From positions 310,001 to 374,000 of the forward strand of contig JAPMXV010000006.1 in NCBI GenBank assembly GCA_026936335.1: a DNA stretch of 64,000 nt, written 5' to 3'. Below, piece by piece: positions 29,168-37,822 of this stretch; within the stretch, counting starts at the first letter, position 1, and each line of letters opens with the position of its first letter. This stretch comes from Mantamonas sphyraenae (lineage: Eukaryota; CRuMs; Mantamonadidae). The notes under the pieces are model-generated. The model saw only the letters and a program-made list of their open reading frames with translations, did not search any database and had not been told where the DNA came from. Made by a program: the position numbers and the translations under genes.

Positions 29168-29723
29168 CAGCAAGCGGAGACATCAAGGATGCAGTGAAGC
29201 AGGCACGTGCAAGCAAGGTGGATGGCCTCGAGTATGCACTGAGCATCGAGCGGCATCAGGACGAGGTGGATCGCCTGTTGGAGGCCTTTGCACACTTTTC
29301 CTTTGATTATTCGCAGGGCAAGCTGGTGGTGACGGGTGCAGACGCAGCTCTGTGCAGACACTACCTGTTGGGTATGCCTGGCACAAAGACCACCCATGAC
29401 AAGCTGCAGAGCCAACCATCGGCGTCGTCGCTGCTTAGTACGGATGACGGCGAGGACGACGACGCATCGGGCGTCACCGACGTCAAGGCCACCAAGTATG
29501 TGTTTGTGAAGCCACAGGTGCACGGCAGCATGTTGCATGCCTTTGACAACACTCTCTTTGCCCACGAGGGCCATTTTGCAAACATGGTGTCAGCCCTCGC
29601 CCTCGAGGATGGCCTCGCAAGTATGCAGACGACCCCGTGTTCCAGGACGTGGCCGCATGGTACCAAAACCACACGTGCAACGAACTGTGCCGTAAGCTGG
29701 GCCTTTCAAAGTGGGTCCAATGA
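27431..29723 (+). CDS. Atypical alpha-kinase (eEF2K/MHCK-like family)
   Basis: Start proposed at MEGSDSESNSNTHENV (27431). An intron must lie somewhere in 27760-27890 to pass from frame 2 to frame 1; the exact sites are unclear. A long Ser/Gly/Asp-rich N-terminus and coiled coil lead to an alpha-kinase-like region: LLAQQLAEEFNKAM (28730), AHFSFDYSQGKLVVTGADA (29290) and VKPQVHG (29515, replacing the usual DPxIHS). The family's C-terminal zinc signature HTCNELCRKLGLSKW (29660-29720) lies in a third frame, reached by a 35-bp GT-AG segment (29586-29620, GTGTCAG...CTCGCAAG) or by an indel. The usual N-lobe glycine loop and VAKRF lysine are not obvious, and poly-Thr and poly-Ser inserts interrupt the domain. 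Activity is uncertain. Confidence 0.65.
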
Positions 29724-29764
29724 ATCAAGAAGTCGCTCTGTTCGTATTGTACATTTTGTTCGCC

Positions 29765-30604
29765 TCACGTCGTTCCATCCATCCACACCACATCCTTCAC
29801 CTCGTGGACATTGTCAAACTCGGATCCGTGCTCGTACTCGTCAAACTCGGCACTGTATGTCCAAAACGGCGTCTGGACGTCGTAGGGCATTGGCAACCCA
29901 GCCAGCTCCAGAATGCGCTGAAGCACCATGACCGTGAAGCCCCACACCACAGGAGACTCATTGTTGTAGCCACTGCGGCGGCTGTCGTCGCCGTAGGCCA
30001 CCAGAGTGAGGTCACCACGCTTGTACGGAGTCAGATCGACCTCGTTGCCCGTGTCCAGGAGTACGTCCTTGTTGATGGGCTGGCAGTGGTCCAGAGGGTA
30101 GTATGGGACACGAAACACACTGTTGGCAAACACAAGATCCTGTGTGGCCAGGCCTTGGGTGCTGGTGTACCGTCGGAGGGGCGAGAACAACACGTGCTCC
30201 ACTTCTGGCCCCAGCGTCATCGGCATCTGTTCAAGCATCTGTTGCACACTGTCAAACTCTCCCAAATAGCCTGCAAAGGGCCTGACCAGCACATGGTGCC
30301 GCGAAACAATGTCCTCGCAGTGTCCCAGCACATCGGCGTCCGCGAGACCGATTTCCTCCTGCATCTCGCGCACTGCACACTCCTTCAGCGTCTCGCCAGG
30401 GTCACACTTGCCACCTGGAAAGGCGTACAGGCCACCTTCGCTCAGTCCGGCCGCACGCAAGGTGAGCAGCACATGCAACTCGTCTTGAAGGAGCACAAAC
30501 GGCACCAGAACCGCTCCCGTTTGCACGTCCGTCCTCTCTGGCAGCTGTGGCGAGTGTTCACGTAGCCTTTTGCGCAGATGACTCAATCCCCGTCGTGAGA
30601 ACAT
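29765..30604 (-). CDS. Nudix hydrolase (CoA-diphosphatase-like)
   Basis: A 279-aa single exon starting at MFSRRGLSHLRKRLREH; an in-frame extension to 30784 (339 aa) is possible and could serve as a targeting sequence. The Nudix box GGKCDPGETLKECAVREMQEE is intact (G-x5-E-x7-REUxEExGU, about residues 69-91), giving the metal-binding Glu residues. Upstream GAVLVPFVLLQDELHVLLTL and the following layout resemble the NUDT7/NUDT8/PCD1 group, which cleaves CoA and acyl-CoA; the UPF0035 CoA motif is not sharp, so substrate is a guess. The N-terminal Arg-rich stretch would fit mitochondrial import. The long C-terminal region has no known domain. Convergent with the kinase gene (41 bp between stops). 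Confidence 0.8.
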   Translation of the reverse strand: MFSRRGLSHLRKRLREHSPQLPERTDVQTGAVLVPFVLLQDELHVLLTLRAAGLSEGGLYAFPGGKCDPGETLKECAVREMQEEIGLADADVLGHCEDIVSRHHVLVRPFAGYLGEFDSVQQMLEQMPMTLGPEVEHVLFSPLRRYTSTQGLATQDLVFANSVFRVPYYPLDHCQPINKDVLLDTGNEVDLTPYKRGDLTLVAYGDDSRRSGYNNESPVVWGFTVMVLQRILELAGLPMPYDVQTPFWTYSAEFDEYEHGSEFDNVHEVKDVVWMDGTT

Positions 30605-30795
30605 GTGTCGATGGGATGATTGGAGTGGGTTGCGGTGCGCTGTGCCGAGCAGAGTCGGTTGCGCAGCGCGCTCTGGCCTTTGCATCGGACATTGCATGCC
30701 AACCGTGCGCTCAGATGCAAGACGATGCACCGTCGATGCACCCCGTGTGTCCTTCCCTGCCATCAATTGGAAACGAGCCAACAATCAAGGGTCAA

Positions 30796-33381
30796 TCAAG
30801 GGGAAAAGTTTTTCTTCATCGCGCCGATAAACCGCTCTGCATACTCGGCCGGTGGAACGACCGAGATGCCATGCTTGTCGTGCACAATGCCCTTGAGACC
30901 GTGTTCTGTCTTTTTGCGCACCCCATAGTCGATGAGCATGTCGATGATGCCCAGAAAGTAGATCTCTTCCCCGTCCTGGTGGCCAGTCACCTTGCCATTC
31001 GAGTCCTTGATTGCCACCTGTTGTCGAATGCCACCCCGATGCTTCTGGAACACTGTTTCCGTCCCGCTGATGTCCTTGCTCGTCTTGCCATGCAGCCGTC
31101 CGTACGACTCGACGACATCGTGCTCAACCACCACCTCTGTGCCTCCCACGTGGACCACTGTGGTCTCCTTGACCACGGTGTCATCGTCATCATCGTTTGC
31201 ATGATCGTCCTCGTCACCATCCCCATCCCCATCTCCGTCGCCGTCACCGTCTTCGGCATCGCTGCTGCTGTTGCTTGCGTTCTCCTTCTCCGTCTTGTCC
31301 GTCTCGACTGCCTCGACCGTGGTCTGTGCACAATGGTGCACCCCCACCAACAGGGAGTAGTCAACCACCTTTTGGGACGCCAGGAACTGTGCGTCTGCCT
31401 GCAACTGCTCCATGAGGGTGTCGTACATGGTGGAGCCGATGTGGAAGGGTTCGGTGATGTCCAAGTCCTTCAGGATGCTTCCCTGCTTCTTCACCTTTGT
31501 GGTACGTCCCACCGTGGAGCCCTTGAGGTCGTAGCGCTGATGGATGGAGCAGGTGGTGCAAAAGACGTTGCTCATGACAATGAAGCGCACCTTGTCGGTC
31601 TTGCTGAGGGTGATCTTAAACAGGCCAAAGAAGCGCGTGAGCAGACTGTTGTCGTACTTGAGCATGTGCTGGTAATATGCAGGCAGCATGTCGACGAAAA
31701 AGTCCTTCTCCCCCTTGGACACGGTCTTGATGAGGAAGCGGCCGTCGTGCGAAAAGAAAAACATGGAGCCGCTCTTGCCCTCGGAGCCAATGCTGGAGTA
31801 GGAACTCAGACGACCCAGAAAGAGGTTGCCCAGGATCTGTTCCGGCCCAATGCTCAGCATAAACTCGCTTTCCTGCACGCCAAAGTGTTTGCGCAGGGAT
31901 TGGAACACCGCCGGGCAGTAGGCGGTGAAGTTGTGATGCTTGGGAGTGGGCAGTGAGAACTCCTGTTTGCGCTCAATCTCCTTGAGCAATCCCACCTCCA
32001 CCTCATCCCCAATGCTGACCTCTTCAAAATCCAGCTCCGCTGCCAGTGCCTTTGCCGAATCGGATCGTTCACCACCACCACCACCACCACTGCTGCTGCT
32101 GCTGCTGTTCCCTCCACTGGCAGATGTGTTGGCAAGCGATGGAGACGATTCTGTGGAGGCAGAGGCGGAAGAGACGGAGGAGGACTCGCTGATGTCCAAA
32201 GAGTCACTCTCGCTGAGATCGGAACCCAGTGCTAGCCGCATGCCCAGGGACATACACAGGGCCAGATCCCATTCGGGAGAGCCAAAGGTGATGGTGCGTC
32301 CCGCTTTGAGGTTTTGCTTCTCCAACACGTCTTCGCTCAGGTGTGTGAGCACACCCAGCGCCTGGAACTTGCGGGCGTGCAAACGAGCGCCTTGTTTGTA
32401 CTCCTCCAAGGAGATGGAGTCGTTGCCATCGACGTCCAGAGCATCAAACAGGTCGTCTGTGGACAATTGGACGGGGTGGTTGCATGGAGGGTGAGTCCGT
32501 GCGGGCCAGAGAGGGGGACACAGCTTTGGTTTGAACGGGGTGGGATTGTTGCCAAAAGCGGCACTCACCGACGTATTTCTCCACGTTGTCCACGCCCACG
32601 AGGACGTGTGACAGGATGCTGTACATAGAGGTGACCACGCTGGTCATCTCTGCGCGCGAGATGGCGCCTGAACCATCGCTGTCGACCATGGCAAAGGCAA
32701 CTGCGGGTGGGTGATCACCGACGTGGCACAAAGGTGTGTGTGTGCGTGTGTGTGTGTGTGTGTGTGTGAGATATCAGCCTGTTGATGGTTGAACGGGCCA
32801 AGAGCAGGAAGGGAAGGAGGAACAGGGGGGAGGGGTCACTGTGTTACAAGACATCGCATGCACAGGCAGGGGGCCAGGCGGAGGAAGGCAGTGATTGCGG
32901 GAGGGTCGCCGCCGAATCGAACGCACAGTTGAGTTTCTCGTCTTCGGAACCCTTGGTCATGACCAGCATGCCGGTGAGGAACTCGTAAAAGTTGATGGTG
33001 CCATCTCCGTCTTTGTCGTAGGCTTCAAACAGACGGTCGGGTAGAGTGGAGTCATCCACACCCAGCAGACCCAAACAGGCCTGGAACTCGCTCTTGTCCA
33101 GATTGCCATCCCCGTTCTTGTCGATGCGCTTGAACACTTCCTTGGCACTCTCGAGGTCAGAGGTGCTGACTGTGGGTGGCCAAACGGGAGCGGCCAGGGT
33201 GGGGATGTGTGTGAGTGTGTGGGGAAGGGGAAGGAGCCGAAGCCGGGGGGTGGGGGGTGGCGGGGAAGCATGGTGGAGGTGTTCACCCTAGATTTGGATG
33301 CCTGTGAATGAACGTACACTCAAAGCGGGACAATGAGGACGACTCCTCCTCAGAGAGTTCGTAGCTGTGTTTGTTGCCCAT
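30796..33381 (-). CDS. NCS-type EF-hand domain fused to a phosphatidylinositol-phosphate kinase, N-myristoylation signal
   Basis: Four exons, 33381-33318, 33169-32927, 32700-32569 and 32456-30796, give 699 aa with all phases closing. The N-terminus MGNKHSYELSEEE fits an N-myristoylation signal. Four EF-hands follow: RIDKNGDGNLDKSEF, AYDKDGDGTINFYEF, MVDSDGSGAISRAEM and ALDVDGNDSISLEEY (about residues 35-180), as in neuronal calcium sensors. The PIPK catalytic domain starts near 285: ILGNLFLGRLSSYSSIGSEG, FFFSHDGRFLIKTVSKGE (catalytic Lys), YDLKGSTVGR, KVVDYSLLVG and IIDMLIDYGVRKKTEHG. An Asp/Gly-rich insert splits the C-lobe (about 525-550). It should make PtdIns(4,5)P2 at membranes under Ca2+ control. 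Head-to-head with TMEM94 (76 bp). Confidence 0.93.
32734..32768. repeat. (GT)n microsatellite in an EF-PIPK intron
   Basis: GT run with one GC interruption, within the intron at 32701-32926. Confidence 0.85.
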
Positions 33382-33457
33382 GGCAGAAGGGGGGGGGTGG
33401 GGGGATGGATTGGCGGCCGGGACGCTGTCGCGGCCAAAGTCACTCCCTCACGCCACC
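33382..33457. promoter_or_regulatory. 76-bp bidirectional promoter, EF-PIPK / TMEM94
   Basis: The shortest divergent gap in the window. It includes a G-rich stretch, and the TMEM94 side ends in a GCCACCATG context, a perfect Kozak match. Confidence 0.45.
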
Positions 33458-36400
33458 ATGTCCGACCCAGAGCTTTCTGTTCTCCCATCGCCACGTGGGG
33501 AGTTGGGTGGGATCCCGGGAGGAAGTGGGACAGGGGCCACGAACGAAGGATCCAATGCGCAGGCGCAGAGTGAGCGAAGCGAGAGTGTGGGAACGGTGGC
33601 GGCCGGGGCGTCGTTGAGAGACTCGGTGGCAAAGAAGCGTCTGCTGGAGGCATTGCAAGTGTTGGCCGACAGTGAAGAGAGGCGCGTGCAGGGGAGGCCC
33701 TGGTGGACGAGTGTATACGAAAGTCGACACGGAGCAGGCGTGGTGTTGCTGCTGGTGGCCACGCTGCTGTTGCTGGTCTGCGTGATTGTGGCGCCGGCGC
33801 AGTTTGCCGCCGAATTCGTCCTCCTGCTTCTGTGGCTGCTCCTCATCATTGGCATGGTTGTGCGTCAGGAGAGGATGCGACGACACCAGGACGCCCTGCG
33901 TATCCGTTCGCATTTGCAGGCCATGGCTGCGAGCAAGTCGTGGAGTGCCTTCCGCTCGTTCCTGAGAGGCATTCAGAAGCCGTACGTGCCCGACACAGAC
34001 AGTGCCACCCGCCTGGTGGTGCGTCGCTCAGGCCGATGGGTCAAGATGCCTGTGAACCTGTTGGTCAAGGGCGACCTTGTGTCTCTGCCCTCTGGGGCGG
34101 TGGCACCGGTGGACTTGGCACGACCGGAAGCGCCGGAAAGCGTGGTGTTGCACAACGGGGCCCTCCACGAGGGGGCATCGCACGCCGTGGGCCAAGTCGA
34201 GTCTGAGGATGACTACGACGTGGAAACACACTATTACAACAGCGACACGGCGGAGTTGGTGGACAACCTGTTTGTGGTGACACGGACCCCTGCCGTGGAT
34301 GCACTCCAGCGACACCTGGAACACACCGTGCATCCCACCAACAGGGTGCCTTTGTTGCACCGTGTGGCCACCACCCAACACTTCCTGGCCACACGCATGT
34401 TGCCCGTCCTGTTGCTGCTCTCGCTCGGTGTCAATCTCGCCTGGTTTCTGGCAGGCGGCCGCCACGCAGGTGACCCGCTCACTGCCCTCATTGCCCACCA
34501 GGCATACATCCTCATTGGCTCTGCGCCTCTGGTCACCTTTCCTTGGGTGTGGGAGGTGGTGTGCGCCTACGCCTACGCACACTTTGCAGGAAGGGTCACC
34601 GGGTATCTCAACCCGCGGCGGGCACGTGCAAACAGCATGTCACAGGGTCGCTCACGACGAGACACGGAAACAGAAGATCCGGGCGATGGCATCTCCATGT
34701 TGGGTGCGCAGGACGATTGGTCGGATGAGTCGGATTCGGAGGACGACGGAGACGTGGATGGCGATGCTGCCACACGTGTGGTGCCGGGAAAGGTGTTGTG
34801 GAAACACTTTGTGGCCTACTTTCAGAGCAAGCCTCCGGTGGTGCCCCGGTTTGTGGGCGAGGGATCCGACGCCTGTGTGATTCCCCACGTGCTGGGCTCC
34901 GTCACAGCCATGTGCTTCCTGGACAGGGACGGCGTGCTCAGCGCATCCACACCCACGGTGGAAAAGATTCTGCTGCTCAAGCCTCCGCGGCGATCTGTGT
35001 CGGCGTCGCCACAGCGCAAGAGCGTGATCTCCGCAGACGGTGGAGAAGGCCAGGGGGACGGGCAACAGCAGAGCGAGGGCCAGGGATCGACAGGGAGTCC
35101 CAGCAGCACAGAGGGGACGTTGAATGCGAACAGTGGCCTGTTGGAGATGGGAATGACGTACGACGAAAACACGGTGCATGGGATTCGGTTTGAGGACGCA
35201 AACTGGGAACAGCACATGGACTCGTTGAAGCCGCTGGGGCTGAACTGCGTGCTCAACACAAATTGTGCGCACGGATCGCGATCGGTGTACATCGAAGAGG
35301 TGCTGAAACACCGGGCCAAGGAGTTGGGAGGGCGGCTGTGGCACGAAACGATCGAAAAGTGCTGCTGTCGGCTGGGTCAGGCGGTTGGGTTCACAGACAC
35401 ACTGCTGGACCGGTACTCACGCATCAAGGAGATCCACACGTTTGCACCTGTGAGTGGAGACAGTGCGTCGGATGACTTTCGTGCGTTTCTGCCGTTGCCG
35501 TACATGATGTCTGTGGTGATTGAGGATCCGGGCAACCCGAACCTGCAGCTGTTCAGCAAGGGCACGCCAGACATGATCCTGCGCCACTGTGCGTCGTATT
35601 GGGACGGACAGGGCATCTGCGAGCTGGGCGACACGGAACGGAAGAACATCATGGACACGTACAGGCGCTGGGGTTTCACGGACGATCTGAGCGTGGTGGC
35701 GTTTGCCTACGACCCCATCAGCAACGATCACAAGTGGCTGTTTGCGGAAGAGGATGAGGCAGACCCCAGCGTGTACATTGTGCAGACGGTGGATCCGACA
35801 AAGGTGGACATGGCGCATGTGGAGCGCACGGCCAGTTTCATGAGCCGCGAGGACGATGGATTCAGCGAGTTTGGCGAGGAGGAGGAGGAGGTAGAGCTGG
35901 GAGAGGAGTACGAAGAGGTGGAAGAGGAGGAAGGGGAAGAGGGGGAGGAAGGAGAAGAGGGTGACGTGGAGGTGAACGACGTGATGGTGGGTATGGAGGA
36001 GGAGGAGGAGGAAAGTGAGACGACTCCGAGGGAGCTGGAGACACCGACAAAGGAAGTGAGCAAGGAACAACTGAAGCGTGCGTCGTCAGCGCTGTCGCTG
36101 GGCTCTGGGCTGAGTGTGAGCGACGTGGACACGCAAGGAGGGTATGAGGACGACGAGGACGACGAGGATCTGGAGATGGATGAGGAGGAGGAAGTGGAAC
36201 ATGACATGCGGCGTCTGCTTCAACGACAGATCTTTGTGGGCATGGTTGCGCTGTCGAAACGACCCAAAGCTGAAGGACAGGGGGTCATTGAACAGCTGGA
36301 CAAGGGCGGAGTGCGTTTTGTACACTTTAGCAAGGACAACGACCGCAAAGCCAAGGCGTTTGGGCGGCAATTGGGCTTGGAGATGGATTGGAACTGCTGT

Positions 36401-37771
36401 GTGATGCTCAAGTCGCCGGATGCGGAGGATGCGGAGCCCGAGCAGCCACGCAACATCTCGCAGATGCCGCAGGGGGTCAAAAACATCCGAAACCATTTGG
36501 AGGAGGTGGACAACGTGCCACTGCTGATCCACATGTTTAGCCACGGGAGCACAGAGAGTGTGCGTGAGATGGTGGAAATTCTGCAGGAGAACGGGGACAT
36601 TGTGTGCACGGTGGGCAGTGCGGCCAACGCAAGCAACCAGGACGTGTACGCACAGAGTGACGTGTCGATTGGGTGGGAACCGATTGGGGTGCGCAAGTGT
36701 CTGCGTGCACGCAAGTACATGGGCAAGCACAAGCCGACGGCAGATGTATGTCCGTCGCCAATGCCTCTGGGGAACCGGTCGATGTCCATCAACGACTCGC
36801 TGAGCTCCGTGACGGGGTCCACGACGACAGGCAGTGGGAACAAAGGCAATACGCGACGAGGCAGTGCCAAGGGGGAGGGAAGCGGCGGAACGTCATCGTC
36901 GGGGTCAAGCCTGGGCAACAGCAGCAGCAACAAGCTGCTCGAAACTGCACTGGCAGCCGACGGGGAAGATCCGTCGTTCCTGTCGAACCTGGGATGCAGC
37001 ATGACGTTTACACGAGAGGCGAAGCTGACTCTGTTGCCGGAACTGCTGTATGAGTCGCGGCGGCTGGTGTCTGCCACGAGCCAGGTGATGTTGTTCCTTG
37101 TGGCGCTGCACCTGCAGCTTGCGGTGTTGCTGTTGGTGGGATATGCGGCTGCGGAGGGCCTAAGTGTGTTGAGTGGGTGGCAGCTGATGTGGCAGGTGTT
37201 TGTGGTGACCCCCATGCTGTCGCTGTCGCTGCTGTGGAGCGGCACGGAGGAGAATGTGAGCACGCTGATGCCGGTCAAGTTTACAGAGGTGGGCGAGGAC
37301 AATGGGCGGCAGGTGTGGTACGTGCTGATGCGCTTCGTGCCGACGGCGGTGCTGGATGCATTGATGTTTGCGTGGATGATTGGGCGAGGCACAAGCGTGG
37401 TGACAGCCCAGGCACTGCTGCAGTGGCTGTATGTACTGCACGCAGTTGTACTGTCTGCAGGCTATGTACACCGCTTGTTGAGTGTGCTAAAGGCAGCGCC
37501 GTGGCGTTCGCACAGGTGGTTGTGGACCTCGGTGGCTGTGTTTGTGCTGCAGACAGCCCTGTCGCTGGGTCTGCTGCTGGATTCGCCCACTGTGATGTTG
37601 TCGAGTGGCGTGGTGGAGGTGGTGGTGGTGGCGTTGGTGTGGCCGCTGGTGAGCACGCTTGTGGACGAGCAGGTGAAGAAGAAGGCGGCTGCCGCGTGGA
37701 AGCACAGACAGAGGTTCCTGCGCATGGAGTTTGACACAAAGTTGGGCATGCATTCACCGGTGGCAAGATAA
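33458..37771 (+). CDS. TMEM94: TMEM94-like P-type ATPase-related ER membrane protein
   Basis: A 1437-aa single exon; human TMEM94 is about 1356 aa. The start is GCCACCATGTCC. N-terminal helices (VVLLLVATLLLLVCVIVAP and FVLLLLWLLLIIGMVV, about 88-135) precede an actuator-like region (WVKMPVNLLVKGDLVSLPSG), two more helices (MLPVLLLLSLGVNLAWFLAG; AYILIGSAPLVTFPWVWEVV), then the altered phosphorylation motif FLDRDGVLSASTPTVEKILL (about 486), where P-type ATPases have DKTGT. The N domain has a large acidic insert (poly-Glu near 35875-36010). The P-domain end IVCTVGSAANASNQDVYAQSDVSIG replaces GDGVNDAPAL. Six or so C-terminal helices follow. The human protein has been linked to ER magnesium uptake; conservation of that role is inference. 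Convergent with the next gene (51 bp). Confidence 0.88.
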   Translation: MSDPELSVLPSPRGELGGIPGGSGTGATNEGSNAQAQSERSESVGTVAAGASLRDSVAKKRLLEALQVLADSEERRVQGRPWWTSVYESRHGAGVVLLLVATLLLLVCVIVAPAQFAAEFVLLLLWLLLIIGMVVRQERMRRHQDALRIRSHLQAMAASKSWSAFRSFLRGIQKPYVPDTDSATRLVVRRSGRWVKMPVNLLVKGDLVSLPSGAVAPVDLARPEAPESVVLHNGALHEGASHAVGQVESEDDYDVETHYYNSDTAELVDNLFVVTRTPAVDALQRHLEHTVHPTNRVPLLHRVATTQHFLATRMLPVLLLLSLGVNLAWFLAGGRHAGDPLTALIAHQAYILIGSAPLVTFPWVWEVVCAYAYAHFAGRVTGYLNPRRARANSMSQGRSRRDTETEDPGDGISMLGAQDDWSDESDSEDDGDVDGDAATRVVPGKVLWKHFVAYFQSKPPVVPRFVGEGSDACVIPHVLGSVTAMCFLDRDGVLSASTPTVEKILLLKPPRRSVSASPQRKSVISADGGEGQGDGQQQSEGQGSTGSPSSTEGTLNANSGLLEMGMTYDENTVHGIRFEDANWEQHMDSLKPLGLNCVLNTNCAHGSRSVYIEEVLKHRAKELGGRLWHETIEKCCCRLGQAVGFTDTLLDRYSRIKEIHTFAPVSGDSASDDFRAFLPLPYMMSVVIEDPGNPNLQLFSKGTPDMILRHCASYWDGQGICELGDTERKNIMDTYRRWGFTDDLSVVAFAYDPISNDHKWLFAEEDEADPSVYIVQTVDPTKVDMAHVERTASFMSREDDGFSEFGEEEEEVELGEEYEEVEEEEGEEGEEGEEGDVEVNDVMVGMEEEEEESETTPRELETPTKEVSKEQLKRASSALSLGSGLSVSDVDTQGGYEDDEDDEDLEMDEEEEVEHDMRRLLQRQIFVGMVALSKRPKAEGQGVIEQLDKGGVRFVHFSKDNDRKAKAFGRQLGLEMDWNCCVMLKSPDAEDAEPEQPRNISQMPQGVKNIRNHLEEVDNVPLLIHMFSHGSTESVREMVEILQENGDIVCTVGSAANASNQDVYAQSDVSIGWEPIGVRKCLRARKYMGKHKPTADVCPSPMPLGNRSMSINDSLSSVTGSTTTGSGNKGNTRRGSAKGEGSGGTSSSGSSLGNSSSNKLLETALAADGEDPSFLSNLGCSMTFTREAKLTLLPELLYESRRLVSATSQVMLFLVALHLQLAVLLLVGYAAAEGLSVLSGWQLMWQVFVVTPMLSLSLLWSGTEENVSTLMPVKFTEVGEDNGRQVWYVLMRFVPTAVLDALMFAWMIGRGTSVVTAQALLQWLYVLHAVVLSAGYVHRLLSVLKAAPWRSHRWLWTSVAVFVLQTALSLGLLLDSPTVMLSSGVVEVVVVALVWPLVSTLVDEQVKKKAAAAWKHRQRFLRMEFDTKLGMHSPVAR

Positions 37772-37822
37772 GGAGAGAGGGGAGAGGGGAGAGGGAAGAG
37801 GGAAAGACGGAGGAAAGACGAT

